Shown: positions 53,829 to 62,650 of the stretch, one piece after another
Layout: each line of letters starts with the position of its first letter
How positions within the stretch are numbered: the first letter of the stretch is position 1
Assembly (NCBI GenBank): GCA_004212075.1
Contig: RXIF01000010.1
Location: forward strand, 1 to 64,000
DNA length: 64,000 nucleotides
Direction: 5' to 3'
DNA from: Candidatus Methanoliparum thermophilum
GTDB lineage: Archaea; Halobacteriota; Methanoliparia; Methanoliparales; Methanoliparaceae
Program-made: the position numbers and the translations under genes
Notes under the pieces: generated by a model
The model's input: the letters and a program-made list of their open reading frames with translations, nothing else
The model's database searches: none
Told to the model about the DNA's origin: nothing

Positions 53829-54422
53829 ATGGAAGAGATAGCTCTTATATTGTCTACCGTATTAGTGGTTGTAATAGCTATATTAGTGGTGATATATTTG
53901 TTTGCAAGAAAAAAAGATAAAGAAGATGAATCTAAAAAAGACAAAAAAATCTCCAAAAAAGAGATTAAAGAAAAATTAGATGAATTGGTGTCTAAAAAAG
54001 ACGATGAAGAAATAGATACAGAGAAAGAAATAAATAACGTAGAGATCGATGAAGAGACAAAAAATCTAGGAAAAGAGCTTATAAAAGAAGGAGTGATGGA
54101 CGAATCGGTGTTAGATGATGATTTGGCAGGAATAGATGAGATGTTTCTCGAAGATAGCGATGAAGATATAGAAGAGATAAAAGATGTGGTAGATAAGGAA
54201 AAAGGAGATAAGCAGGTCAAAGAGAAGATGGGAGGTAACGACTCGGATACATCTCTCTTTAAAGAGCTGGAAAAACTTTCGAAGTATGAGAAGAAAGACG
54301 AATATAACATAATGAGAGATCTGAAAGGAAAAAATTTTGATCTTAAAGATCTGAAGAATGAGTTAAATTCGGTCATAAAAGAGATAAACAAAGTTAAAAG
54401 AAAAAAATCAACGAGGAGATAA
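53829..54422 (+). CDS. Membrane-anchored acidic coiled-coil protein at the end of the archaellum operon
   Basis: 197 residues from ATG 53829 (an in-frame GTG at 53817 overlaps flaJ). One N-terminal transmembrane helix (ALILSTVLVVVIAILVVIYLF) is followed by a highly charged, Lys/Glu/Asp-rich coiled coil and a C-terminal patch with LFKELEKLSKYEKKDEYNIM. It resembles no named archaellum protein I know; layout is loosely like FlaX or a detached FlaC. Because it follows flaJ directly it may be a ring or scaffold part of the motor. Confidence 0.75.
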   Translation: MEEIALILSTVLVVVIAILVVIYLFARKKDKEDESKKDKKISKKEIKEKLDELVSKKDDEEIDTEKEINNVEIDEETKNLGKELIKEGVMDESVLDDDLAGIDEMFLEDSDEDIEEIKDVVDKEKGDKQVKEKMGGNDSDTSLFKELEKLSKYEKKDEYNIMRDLKGKNFDLKDLKNELNSVIKEINKVKRKKSTRR

Positions 54423-54911
54423 TTAAAATCTCTTCTTACTACCGTATCGTATATTGACAGCGACGCCTATATCGAATAGCAGCATCTCTTCAGCGCTTAA
54501 AACAGATCTTCCTGTGCCTAAGAGGAGATCGTCCTCGTTCACGACTATAACCTCCTCCTCTCCTTTTATATTCTGATCCGCTGCGATAACATGCTTAGCA
54601 AAGACGTTTTTTCCATCTGAAATAAATTCAGACACCTCGTTCATCACTACAACCCTTAGCGAAGGATAGGAAAAATGCTCTTTTAAAAGTTCTGCACCTA
54701 ATATGCTTAGAGTAAACAACCCATCTTTTGGTCTAATCGTAGCGACTCTCTCTCCATTTAAAAAAACCTGTCTTGGTTTGCCTGTTTTTGAATATAGTAT
54801 CTTAATATTATCAGGAAATAATATCTCTCCCGCATTGATGACAAATTGAAAATCTGCTATTGTACGAAGATAATTTAAAAAGGTGGTAATATCTCTTAAA
54901 TCTTTTTGCAT
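54423..54911 (-). CDS. PUA-domain protein, archaeal
   Basis: 162 residues. The first 75 residues (LRTIADFQFVINAGEILFP...KPRQVFLNGERVATIRPKDGLFTLS) are the pre-PUA region seen next to archaeosine tRNA-guanine transglycosylase-type PUA domains, and residues about 80-155 form the PUA (KNVFAKHVIAADQNIKGEEEVIVVNEDDLLLGTGRSVLS). PUA domains bind structured RNA, often tRNA. Convergent with the archaellum operon, the stops abutting. Confidence 0.85.
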   Translation of the reverse strand: MQKDLRDITTFLNYLRTIADFQFVINAGEILFPDNIKILYSKTGKPRQVFLNGERVATIRPKDGLFTLSILGAELLKEHFSYPSLRVVVMNEVSEFISDGKNVFAKHVIAADQNIKGEEEVIVVNEDDLLLGTGRSVLSAEEMLLFDIGVAVNIRYGSKKRF

Positions 54912-54974
54912 AATAATAATAGAAATTTTAATGTAATATTAATATAACCATATTGCGAGGTATATATAGAGAAG

Positions 54975-55430
54975 ATGTTACAAATCAAAAGATTTTCAAT
55001 GGTCGATATCGGTGAGAAAAAAGATGTCCAGCGGAGAGCTGTCGCATCAGGCCGGATATACCTGAAAGAATCTACTATAAAGTCTATAAAAAACGGAGAA
55101 ATAAAAAAAGGAGACGTATTAGCTGTTGCAGAGGTATCAGGAATAATGGCTATTAAAAATACGTCAAACGTAATCCCGTTATGCCATCCAATACCTATAA
55201 CGAATGCAAGCATAAGCTTCAATATAAATAAAGACTATATTGAGACGGAGGCAATGGCAGAATCATTCTACAAAACTGGTGTAGAGATGGAAGCGTTGCA
55301 TGGATTAAGTGTATCTTTATTGACTATATGGGATATGGTAAAATATCTCGAGAAGGATAGCAAAGGAGAGTATCCTACTACAAGAATATCGGATATAAAA
55401 GTGGTTTTTAAGGAGAAAAACGATAAATGA
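54975..55430 (+). CDS. moaC: Cyclic pyranopterin monophosphate synthase MoaC
   Basis: 151 residues. Makes cyclic pyranopterin monophosphate in molybdopterin synthesis. VDIGEKKDVQRRAVASGRI, the CHPIPIT active-site loop, TGVEMEALHG and the YPTTRISDIKV end are conserved. Overlaps hisD by four bases. With moaB at 32 kb it implies molybdenum or tungsten cofactor production. The archaeal TATA GGTATATATAG stands about 15-25 bases before the start. Confidence 0.94.
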   Translation: MLQIKRFSMVDIGEKKDVQRRAVASGRIYLKESTIKSIKNGEIKKGDVLAVAEVSGIMAIKNTSNVIPLCHPIPITNASISFNINKDYIETEAMAESFYKTGVEMEALHGLSVSLLTIWDMVKYLEKDSKGEYPTTRISDIKVVFKEKNDK

Positions 55431-56659
55431 ACGTGAAAAAATGTCATATCAAGCATTTGGACGAGCGTTTTTTTGATAGAAGATCTATCATTGAAGATGT
55501 ATACGAGGATGTAAAAAGGATAATAGATGATGTCAGACGGGGTGGAGATGATGCTATCATAAGATTGGAGAATAAATTTGATGGCGCAGATATCGATAAT
55601 CTTTCCGTCACTGATGAAGAGTTTAATTCTGCATTCGATAACGTCGATCAAAAAACGATCGATTGTTTAAGTTTAGCTTATGAACGGATATATTCGTATC
55701 ATGATAAACAAAAGAGAAAAAATTGGTTTATAGAGAAAGATGGATCGATATTGGGAGAAATTTTTGTTCCAATGGAAAATATAGGTTGTTATGTCCCATC
55801 ATCGTATTTTTCAAGTTTATTAATGTCTGTTATTCCTGCAAAGGTCGCAGGTGTTAAGAATATTTCTGTTTGTACTCCTCCTAATAAAAAAGGAATAATA
55901 AACGACTTGGTTCTCATCGCTGCAAAGATGACCAACGTCTCTGTTTACAAGGTTGGAGGTGCACAGGCAATAGCAGGAATGGCTTATGGAACCGAGAGCA
56001 TCCCCAAGGTAGAAAAGATTGTTGGGCCTGGAAACAAGTATGTTACTGCAGCAAAGATTCTTTTAAGAGACAGAGTAGAGATAGATTTTCCGGCAGGACC
56101 GAGCGAGTTATTGATTATAGCGGACGATTCTGCAAATTCATCATTTTTAGCGCTTGATCTATTGGCACAGGCGGAGCATGATTACAGTTCTATAGCAGTA
56201 TTGATCACGACTTCACAGGGTCTCATAGAAGCGGTTGAGAACGATATAAGACGGGAAGATGATACGAATCGAAGGAAAGGCAGTATATACCTGATAAAAT
56301 CGGATTCTATAGATGATTCTATAAGGATAACAAACGATTTTGCACCAGAGCATCTGGAGATAGTAACAAAAGATTCGATATATGTATTAAAACATATAAA
56401 AAATGCCGGATCTATATTTATAGGAAATTATTCCCCGGTTGCTGCTGGTGATTATGCTTCAGGAACCAATCATATCCTTCCTACCGCAGGATACGCAAAA
56501 GTTTTATCTGGGTTATCTGTAGATGATTTTATCAAACGGATCTCTGTTCAGATGCTTGATAAAGAGGCGTTAAAAGTAATAGGAGGAGAGGTAATATATA
56601 TGGCCAAGAAAGAAGGACTAAAAACCCATGCAAGATCAATAGAGAGAAGGATATTATGA
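55427..56659 (+). CDS. hisD: Histidinol dehydrogenase
   Basis: 410 residues. Oxidises histidinol to histidine in the last two steps of the pathway, with zinc and [76 protein letters not shown] (zinc) and [14 protein letters not shown] are conserved. Starts in overlap with moaC and its stop overlaps the aspS start (ATGATG). hisG lies 3.4 kb downstream in the opposite orientation. Confidence 0.96.
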   Translation: MNVKKCHIKHLDERFFDRRSIIEDVYEDVKRIIDDVRRGGDDAIIRLENKFDGADIDNLSVTDEEFNSAFDNVDQKTIDCLSLAYERIYSYHDKQKRKNWFIEKDGSILGEIFVPMENIGCYVPSSYFSSLLMSVIPAKVAGVKNISVCTPPNKKGIINDLVLIAAKMTNVSVYKVGGAQAIAGMAYGTESIPKVEKIVGPGNKYVTAAKILLRDRVEIDFPAGPSELLIIADDSANSSFLALDLLAQAEHDYSSIAVLITTSQGLIEAVENDIRREDDTNRRKGSIYLIKSDSIDDSIRITNDFAPEHLEIVTKDSIYVLKHIKNAGSIFIGNYSPVAAGDYASGTNHILPTAGYAKVLSGLSVDDFIKRISVQMLDKEALKVIGGEVIYMAKKEGLKTHARSIERRIL

Positions 56660-57915
56660 TGAATTCGAAAAATACTGATATGGTAGAGATTGCAGGATGG
56701 GTACATGAGATAAGAGATCTAGGCGGAATAAGGTTTTTATTAGTACGTACCAGAGACGATATAGTTCAGATAACATTTTCGAAACGTAAAGTATCGAGCG
56801 AGTTGATCGATAAAGTGAAGACAATATCGAGAGAGAGTGTTATCCGTGTAAAAGGGATAATTAGCAAAGACGAGAGAGCACCAAACGGATTTGAGGTTAT
56901 TCCTAATTCTTTAGATATATTAGCTATTGCAAAGTCTCCGCTTCCGTTAGATCCGACTGATAAAGTAGTAGCTGAGCTTGAGACGAGATTAGATCAGAGA
57001 TTCTTGGATATGAGAAGACCAAAGATTAAATCGATATTTATGATACGAAGCCTTGTTGTGAGGGCTATACGAGATTTTTTTTATAAGAAAGATTTTGTAG
57101 AGGTTAACACGCCAAAGATTGTCTCAATAGCAACAGAGGGGGGAGCAGCGTTATTTCCCATATCGTACTTTGATAAAGAGGCTTTTTTAAACCAGAGCCC
57201 TCAACTTTACAAACAGATTCTTATGTCAAGCGGTTTTGAGAGGGTTTTTGAGATAGGTCCGATATTTAGAGCGGAAGAATATTCTACCAGAAAACATCTA
57301 AACGAGGCGACTTCTATAGATATTGAGATGAGCTATGCGGATGATAACGACGTAATAAGATTGCTAGAAGAACTGATTATTTATATATATAGATATATAA
57401 ATACTAATGCTGATAGATACTTAAAAACGATAGGTATCGATCTTAAAATTCCAACACGACCGTTTAAACAAGTATCATACGACGAAGCAATAGAGATCGT
57501 GAATCTTGAATGGGGAGACGATTTTGGATCTTTAGAAGAGAAAAAACTGGGAAGTGTTATCGGAGAGCATTATTTTATAAGAGAGTGGCCTCTCAAATCG
57601 AAACCATATTATACTATGCCGTTGGAGAAAGATAGAAAAATCCTATCTAAGTCGTTCGATTTGATGCATCCTCGTGTGGAATTGGCATCAGGTTCTCAAA
57701 GAATCAATGATTATGAATTACTTAAAAAGCAGATTGAGATGAGAGGATTGAACCTGGATAATTTTAGTTTTTATCTCGATGCGTTTAAATATGGAATGCC
57801 GCCTCATGCGGGATGGGGGCTTGGCTTGGACAGGCTTATAATGACCATGCTAGATCTTGATAATGTTAGAGAGGCTGTAATGTTTCCCAGAGACAGAAGA
57901 AGATTGGTTCCATAA
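56656..57915 (+). CDS. aspS: Aspartyl-tRNA synthetase, archaeal type
   Basis: 419 residues, class IIb. N-terminal OB-fold anticodon-binding domain ([23 protein letters not shown]) and catalytic domain with motif 2 ([25 protein letters not shown]) and motif 3 ([31 protein letters not shown]). Lacks the bacterial insertion domain. Discriminating or not for Asn cannot be told by eye. Start overlaps the hisD stop. Confidence 0.95.
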   Translation: MMNSKNTDMVEIAGWVHEIRDLGGIRFLLVRTRDDIVQITFSKRKVSSELIDKVKTISRESVIRVKGIISKDERAPNGFEVIPNSLDILAIAKSPLPLDPTDKVVAELETRLDQRFLDMRRPKIKSIFMIRSLVVRAIRDFFYKKDFVEVNTPKIVSIATEGGAALFPISYFDKEAFLNQSPQLYKQILMSSGFERVFEIGPIFRAEEYSTRKHLNEATSIDIEMSYADDNDVIRLLEELIIYIYRYINTNADRYLKTIGIDLKIPTRPFKQVSYDEAIEIVNLEWGDDFGSLEEKKLGSVIGEHYFIREWPLKSKPYYTMPLEKDRKILSKSFDLMHPRVELASGSQRINDYELLKKQIEMRGLNLDNFSFYLDAFKYGMPPHAGWGLGLDRLIMTMLDLDNVREAVMFPRDRRRLVP

Positions 57916-57922
57916 TTGATTT

Positions 57923-58249
57923 ATGATAAAAGGAAAAAATTATAAATGGAAGAACAGCATAACAAAAGGGATATATAGAGAGATAGAGATAATAGACAGA
58001 CACATTAAGGTTTTAAAAGAGATTATTGTAAGCGAGCCTATAGGAATAAAAAGATTATCAAAGAATCTGGGTCTATCTTTTTACATGACTCGATACTCGC
58101 TAAGTGTGTTAGAAAAAAAAGGTTTGATCAAGCCGTCACCTTCAGGTGCGATCACCACAGAAAAAACAAAGGTATTTATGCAAGAAGTTGGTGAAGACTT
58201 GGATAAAGTGATAGAAGAGATACAATCTATAAGAAGAGATTTACCTTAG
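57923..58249 (+). CDS. Small winged-helix DNA-binding protein
   Basis: 108 residues. A single winged helix-turn-helix can be seen in HIKVLKEIIVSEPIGIKRLSKNLGLSFYMTRYSLSVLEKKGLIKPSPSGAITT (helices, turn and wing), followed by a short acidic helix that could dimerise. It resembles a family of small archaeal predicted regulators. It follows aspS by 7 bases and ends 9 bases before tRNA-Asn. Targets unknown. Confidence 0.8.
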   Translation: MIKGKNYKWKNSITKGIYREIEIIDRHIKVLKEIIVSEPIGIKRLSKNLGLSFYMTRYSLSVLEKKGLIKPSPSGAITTEKTKVFMQEVGEDLDKVIEEIQSIRRDLP

Positions 58250-58258
58250 CCATCATAA

Positions 58259-58331
58259 GCCGCCGTAACTCAGTTGGTAGAGTGCCTGGCTGTTAACCAG
58301 GTTGTCACAGGTTCGAGACCTGTCGGCGGCG
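58259..58331 (+). tRNA. tRNA-Asn (GTT)
   Basis: A 73-base cloverleaf: acceptor stem GCCGCCG pairing with CGGCGGC, D stem ACTC/GAGT with AGTTGGTA loop, anticodon stem CCTGG/CCAGG with loop CTGTTAA (anticodon GTT), T stem ACAGG/CCTGT with TTCGAGA loop, discriminator G. No intron and no encoded CCA. It is GC-rich against an AT-rich background. Confidence 0.98.
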
Positions 58332-58339
58332 TATTCTTT

Positions 58340-58458
58340 TGCAGAACCAAGGTTCCTGCACCTCCTTGAGCAGTCCAGCCTTGTGCTGGACAAGAGTGAA
58401 GAACATCACAAATCTTCGATTCGTAACATTTGTTTTCAAGTAGAACTACGTTCCTGCA
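58340..58458. repeat. Cluster of short palindromes between tRNA-Asn and lysS
   Basis: Four palindromes occur in 120 bases: TGCAGAACCAAGGTTCCTGCA-like at 58340-58360 (one mismatched position), a perfect 7-bp stem GTCCAGC/GCTGGAC at 58373-58391, the element relative at 58404-58424, and GTAGAACTACGTTCCTGC at 58440-58457, a near copy of the first. The stretch keeps an open frame in phase with lysS, which is why a false extension of that gene appears. Confidence 0.65.
58404..58424. repeat. Partial copy of the hairpin element upstream of lysS
   Basis: CATCACAAATCTTCGATTCGT resembles the second hairpin of the element (stem AAATC/GATT with loop TTC, flanked by C and G). It matches the complementary strand of 60941-60961 at 19 of 21 positions. 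Its stem has one mismatch, so it looks older than the two coding copies. Confidence 0.55.
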
Positions 58459-58464
58459 TCACAA

Positions 58465-58473
58465 TATTTAAAT
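58465..58473 (+). promoter_or_regulatory. TATA box for lysS
   Basis: TATTTAAAT lies 27-35 bases before ATG 58500, the spacing expected for a leaderless or very short-leader archaeal message. No ribosome site precedes the ATG. This position supports 58500 as the lysS start and rules against the upstream frame beginning inside the tRNA gene. Confidence 0.6.
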
Positions 58474-58499
58474 CCTATAATCTTATTTTAGTTCTTGAG

Positions 58500-60005
58500 A
58501 TGAGTAATCACTGGGCGGACAGAATTGCAGAAGAATGCTTAAAAAAAAGTAAAAAAGTTATAGCAACAGGTATAACTCCATCGGGAGAGATACATATAGG
58601 AAACATGCGCGAGGTCTTAACTGGTGATATGATCTATAAGGCACTTTTAGATCTCGGTGCTGAGGCTGAATTCCTATATATAGCCGATACTTTCGATCCG
58701 TTGAGAAGGTTGTATCCATTTTTGCCGGCTTTATATAAAGATTACATAGGCCAACCACTATATAGAATTCCAGATCCGTTTGGTTGCCATGAATCATATT
58801 CAGAGCATTTTTTAGACCCGTTTTTGAAATCATTAGAGATATTGGACGTACATCCAAAGATATACCGCTCTCATGAGTTATATAAAAAAGGGTTGTACGA
58901 GGATGCCATAAAACGAGCAATCGAGAATAGGGATAAGATTGCTGAGATATTAGAATCAAAAAGTAAAAGGAAGGTATCAGAAAATTGGAGTCCTTATGCG
59001 CCACTTTGTAAAAATTGTGGCAGGATCAATAGTACAGAAGTATTATCCTTCAGCGGGCATTATGTGCAATATAGATGTAATAATTGCGGTTACGAGGGTC
59101 GATCCGATATTAGAAGAGACGAAGGAAAGTTAGGATGGAGGATAGATTGGCCAGCCCGATGGAAGATTTTAAATGTTACAATAGAACCATTTGGAAAAGA
59201 CCACGCAACGGTTGGAGGATCTTACGATACAGGAAAGATTATATCCAGAGAGATATATGAATACGAGCCGCCGTATCCTGTTATATATGAATGGATATCA
59301 TTAAAAGGTCATGATATGTCGAGTTCCAAAGGGATTACGATATCAATATACGACGTATTAAAATCAGTTCCACCAGAAGCGCTTAGATATCTAATATCAA
59401 GTTCTAGACCCAATAAACATTTAAATTTCGATCCAGGTTTATCTACCTTAAAACTTATAAACGATTTAAACATGCTCGATGAAAGAGACCCACTAAGCAG
59501 CAGGGAACTAAGGTTTTCTCGTATAGAAGGGAAAACTATGAGGATAAAAGTACCTTTCGAGCATATGATTAACGTCGTTCAGATATCTAAAGGAGATTTA
59601 CAAAGATCAAAGGAGATCTTGGAGAGAGGCGGTTATCATCTGGATGAAGACGAGCTCAGAGAATGGTCTGAATATGCAATAAATTGGCTAAAAAATTATG
59701 CTCCCGAATCTATTAAGTTTAGTGTGCAAGAGAGTATGCCAAAAAGTGCTTTATCCCTTGATAAAGATTTAAAAGAAGGATTAAAACGTATAAGCGAGAG
59801 ATTATCGGATGGATTATCCGGTGAAGATATCCATTATATGATATATCAGGTTGCCGGAGAGCTAGGCATCAAGGTCTCCAAACTTTTTGAAGCTGTATAT
59901 ATTGCATTATTGGATAAAAAATCTGGCCCACGTGCTGGTTTATTCATACAAACGGTCGGAATAAATTTTGTAAAAAAAAGATTTAAAGAGATAGCAGGGT
60001 CATAA
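58500..60005 (+). CDS. lysS: Lysyl-tRNA synthetase, class I
   Basis: 501 residues. The class I LysRS found in archaea and few bacteria. MSNHWADRIAEEC start, ATP motif PSGEIHIGNMRE (HIGH-type, about 27-38), a zinc-ribbon-like CKNC...CNNC, and the KMSKS-type GHDMSSSKGITIS (about 270). The frame is open from 58302, but that would begin inside tRNA-Asn; the TATA box and homology place the start at 58500. The stop is 10 bases before the hisG stop on the opposite strand. Confidence 0.95.
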   Translation: MSNHWADRIAEECLKKSKKVIATGITPSGEIHIGNMREVLTGDMIYKALLDLGAEAEFLYIADTFDPLRRLYPFLPALYKDYIGQPLYRIPDPFGCHESYSEHFLDPFLKSLEILDVHPKIYRSHELYKKGLYEDAIKRAIENRDKIAEILESKSKRKVSENWSPYAPLCKNCGRINSTEVLSFSGHYVQYRCNNCGYEGRSDIRRDEGKLGWRIDWPARWKILNVTIEPFGKDHATVGGSYDTGKIISREIYEYEPPYPVIYEWISLKGHDMSSSKGITISIYDVLKSVPPEALRYLISSSRPNKHLNFDPGLSTLKLINDLNMLDERDPLSSRELRFSRIEGKTMRIKVPFEHMINVVQISKGDLQRSKEILERGGYHLDEDELREWSEYAINWLKNYAPESIKFSVQESMPKSALSLDKDLKEGLKRISERLSDGLSGEDIHYMIYQVAGELGIKVSKLFEAVYIALLDKKSGPRAGLFIQTVGINFVKKRFKEIAGS

Positions 60006-60015
60006 ATCTTGAAAT

Positions 60016-60858
60016 TTACCTAACAATCTTATTTATGTTTAGCTCCAATATATCTTCCGCACCGGATTGTTTTAGTTTTGGTATCAGAACATTTATCTCT
60101 CTTTTGCTAACCACTGTCTGAACAGAGTAATAACCTGAATCATAAAGCTGAGAGATCGTTGGTTTTTTCATCGCTGGAAGTATATTCATGATCTCATTGA
60201 GTTTATCATCGGGAACGTTCATAACAAGATAAACATTTTCTCGCCCTTCCACGACACCCAGAAGCAGTGTCTTGATATCATCTATCTCTTCTCTCTTAGA
60301 ATCGTCTTTTATACTGTTTTTATTGGCTATTAAAACAGTATATGATGTCATGATCTCCCCTATGATCTTCAACCTGTTTCTCTCTAAAGTAGATCCTGTC
60401 TCGACTAAATCTACCACTACATCCATAATCTCAGGAACTTTTGCCTCTGATGCGCCGTATGAAAAAAATAATTGGATAGGAATATTCAAATTATCAAAAT
60501 ATCTCTTTGTAATATTTGGGTATTCGGTAGTTACACGGCTACCGGGTTTTATATCCTTTACATCATTTATACCAGAATCTTCTGCTACAGCAATAACTAT
60601 CCTCACTTTATTCTTAGTCTTTTTTGAATAAGGTAGCTCTGCAACCTCGATAACATCCGCACCGCTCTCTACAACCCAGTCTCTTCCAGTAATACCAATG
60701 TCAAAATAACCTAATTCGATATACTTTGGTATCTCTTGGGGTCGTAATATTTTTACTCTTCCTATTCTCGGATCATCTATAATCGGATTATACTCTCTAT
60801 CTCTCCTTATAACTTCAAGATTCGCCTCTTTGAATAGTATGAACGTAGGTTCTTCCAA
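60016..60858 (-). CDS. hisG: ATP phosphoribosyltransferase, long form, with uncertain start
   Basis: At least 280 residues. First enzyme of histidine synthesis (ATP plus PRPP), with a C-terminal ACT-like regulatory domain. VKILRPQEIPKYIELGYFDIGITGRDWV, VVDLVETGSTLERNRLKII (PRPP loop) and the C-terminal MNVPDDKLNEIMNILPAMKKPT are conserved. The first usable start is TTG 60858, yet the frame continues upstream to a stop near 60932 and reads VRITAIGDDYTVDLVLPKGS before it, which includes the conserved LPKGSLEEPT strand. No ATG, GTG or TTG occurs there, so a non-standard start such as ATA near 60920 is likely, or a sequence error. Confidence 0.9.
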   Translation of the reverse strand: MEEPTFILFKEANLEVIRRDREYNPIIDDPRIGRVKILRPQEIPKYIELGYFDIGITGRDWVVESGADVIEVAELPYSKKTKNKVRIVIAVAEDSGINDVKDIKPGSRVTTEYPNITKRYFDNLNIPIQLFFSYGASEAKVPEIMDVVVDLVETGSTLERNRLKIIGEIMTSYTVLIANKNSIKDDSKREEIDDIKTLLLGVVEGRENVYLVMNVPDDKLNEIMNILPAMKKPTISQLYDSGYYSVQTVVSKREINVLIPKLKQSGAEDILELNINKIVR

Positions 60859-60940
60859 ACTTCCTTTAGGTAATACTAAATCTACCGTATAATCATCCCC
60901 TATCGCTGTTATTCTTACTATATCAAGATTTTATATATAT

Positions 60941-60961
60941 ATGAATCGAAGATTTGTAATG
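60941..60961. repeat. Partial hairpin element between thyA and hisG
   Basis: ATGAATCGAAGATTTGTAATG matches the reverse complement of the lysS-upstream copy (58404-58424) at 19 of 21 bases. It stands at the 3' end of thyA, just before its stop, and directly upstream of the TATATATATAAAA promoter-like run of hisG. Confidence 0.55.
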
Positions 60962-60963
60962 AT

Positions 60964-61629
60964 TTATAATATCGTCTCAACATTTTTTAAATCGTTCAGA
61001 TAGATATGTGCAGAGATGCTCAGTATTGTAATACCACCTTTTTCAGCGTTTGTCTCTTTAGCAACGTATTCTAATAATCTAGATAGGGCATACAAGTTAT
61101 AAGGATATGCACCATAAAAATCATGAGATCTAAAGACCGCCGTTAATTCCATCCTCTCTCTTAATTTAAAATCAATCAGTACCATACAGGGAACTTCTTC
61201 ACTATTAAAATCGATAGATGGGATCCAAGTAGTGGCAGTCGCCCGTCTCGTATTCTTATTATTCTTCAACCGTCTTATTATTAGTTCGATCTGGTCTAAT
61301 CTATCACGAACCTTCGGTTCGTGGTTTACAAATCTACTATTTGTAATATCACAATTCCAATTTCTTAACCGTTCTCCATACGTATAGGAAAAACCTTTAT
61401 TATCTGCCGTCAATAATGTATCACCGTATGTTTCTAACATTTTTTCTCTTATCTCTTTAGGATACACGCCAAACGGGTTCTCTACCCTACTCATCAAATT
61501 TAATAATTCTTTTGTACTGTTTCCCCGTTCATCATCTACTAGCGAACCTTTCTCTAATATAAGGCTTAATCCTCGCTTCCAGACATTCTTAGGTTCTATT
61601 CCATAGATAAAATAATTACTTGATCTCAT
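60964..61629 (-). CDS. thyA: Thymidylate synthase, archaeal ThyA type, with an in-frame palindromic insert
   Basis: 221 residues. Methylates dUMP to dTMP. YTYGERLRNW precedes the insert; after it DQIELIIRRLKNNKNTRRATATTW, the catalytic cysteine C148 (SEEVPCMVLIDF) and FRSHDFYGAYPYNLYALSRLLEYVA are intact. Residues 95-109 (ITNSRFVNHEPKVRD) are encoded by the same 43-bp double hairpin as in flaI and sit where homologues have only a short loop. Its start overlaps the stop of a transglutaminase-like gene (ATGA). Confidence 0.93.
   Translation of the reverse strand: MRSSNYFIYGIEPKNVWKRGLSLILEKGSLVDDERGNSTKELLNLMSRVENPFGVYPKEIREKMLETYGDTLLTADNKGFSYTYGERLRNWNCDITNSRFVNHEPKVRDRLDQIELIIRRLKNNKNTRRATATTWIPSIDFNSEEVPCMVLIDFKLRERMELTAVFRSHDFYGAYPYNLYALSRLLEYVAKETNAEKGGITILSISAHIYLNDLKNVETIL
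61305..61347 (-). repeat. 43-bp double-hairpin coding element, copy 2 (in thyA)
   Basis: On the minus strand it reads ATTACAAAT...ATTTGTAA (8-bp stem, 5-base loop) followed by CACGAACC GAA GGTTCGTG (8-bp stem). Compared with the flaI copy, the second stem changes T-A to C-G with pairing kept. The reading frame is the same as in flaI, so the two proteins carry the peptide ITNxxFVNHExxxRD. Confidence 0.8.
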
Positions 61630-62597
61630 GCAGAAAATTCTTTGGCGGCTTTTTCGTCTATAAGAGCATAACCTATTAGTGGATCATCGAATGATATTAT
61701 ATTCAGCCAGGCAGGATCATCCCCGAATTCCAACACATTTCCTCCACCGATCATTCTCATATTCTGAACATGTCTTGGGCTATTGATCGGGTCGAGTATT
61801 ATCCATTTTCCATCCATATTATTCCCAAAATCGTCCTCTTTAAATTCATGTCGTCCTATACCCCAGCCTTCATCTTTGAGATATACACATACGTGATAAC
61901 CTCCCCAAGTAATCGATCCATCCTCGTTTACAGTACCGATAGATGGTGCGGTACCTATTGCAACCTCATATCCATCCATATAAAGCAATGTTGCTAATAA
62001 GAGAGCTTGATCTGCACACGCACCTACTCCTGTCGCAACGGTCTCGGTAGGAAACCTAACTCTCTCACGTGTAGTACTAACTAGTAAATTAAAACCAGGT
62101 ATATTATTTGTTACTCCTCCTTCTTTACTGGAATGTGGGAAGAAGATATGGTCTCGGACGTAGTAATAATAAAGTTTGGCAGTATTTAGCCTATCTAAAT
62201 TTTTGAATTTTAATGTCTCACCAGTTTGTAAAGTTATGCTTTTTTTACTCTTTAAAGGATCAATTACATTATCATTCAAGTATTTTTCAGCAAGTTTGCT
62301 TGTATTTGTCTGTAATTTTCCAGTATCGTGTACTATTATATAATTACCTATTGAGAAGAAATCTCTCGCTATTTTTTCTATATTACTGCTCCATGAACCA
62401 GCCAAGAGAAACTTGATAAGTTCTGGTGTATGTTTTTGTCTAAAATCGTTATAAAATTTTTTAAGTTCGTCTGGTATCGGTGGTATATTCTTATCTCGCG
62501 GATCATATATTTGTTGTGCCTGTACACTAGAGATAACAGGATAAATTGCCAATGTTACTATGACAACTATAGAAACTATCTTAAGATATTTTTTCAT
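61626..62597 (-). CDS. Secreted transglutaminase-like cysteine protease-fold protein
   Basis: 323 residues with a signal peptide (MKKYLKIVSIVVIVTLAIYP, then VQAQQ) and a transglutaminase-like domain: Cys in VGACADQALLLATLL, His in GYHVCVYLKD, Asp in WIILDP. Such archaeal exoenzymes may act as peptidases or cross-linkers at the cell surface. The stop overlaps the thyA start by four bases, so the two are co-translated although no functional link is obvious. Confidence 0.83.
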   Translation of the reverse strand: MKKYLKIVSIVVIVTLAIYPVISSVQAQQIYDPRDKNIPPIPDELKKFYNDFRQKHTPELIKFLLAGSWSSNIEKIARDFFSIGNYIIVHDTGKLQTNTSKLAEKYLNDNVIDPLKSKKSITLQTGETLKFKNLDRLNTAKLYYYYVRDHIFFPHSSKEGGVTNNIPGFNLLVSTTRERVRFPTETVATGVGACADQALLLATLLYMDGYEVAIGTAPSIGTVNEDGSITWGGYHVCVYLKDEGWGIGRHEFKEDDFGNNMDGKWIILDPINSPRHVQNMRMIGGGNVLEFGDDPAWLNIISFDDPLIGYALIDEKAAKEFSA

Positions 62598-62650
62598 ATC
62601 ATATCTCTCCTTTTTTATTAGTATAAAAAATTAATTATGCTATAAATCAT

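Noticed and set aside
53822-54391. 189-residue serine-rich frame on the minus strand
   Set aside because: Antisense shadow of the Lys/Glu-rich coding region of the archaellum-linked protein.
58259-58331. tRNA-Asn as an integration site of a genomic island
   Set aside because: No second copy of the tRNA 3' end, no integrase and ordinary housekeeping genes on both sides.
58302-58499. N-terminal extension of lysS (66 extra residues)
   Set aside because: It begins inside tRNA-Asn, has no homology to LysRS, and a TATA box lies just before ATG 58500. The open frame reflects palindromic repeats.
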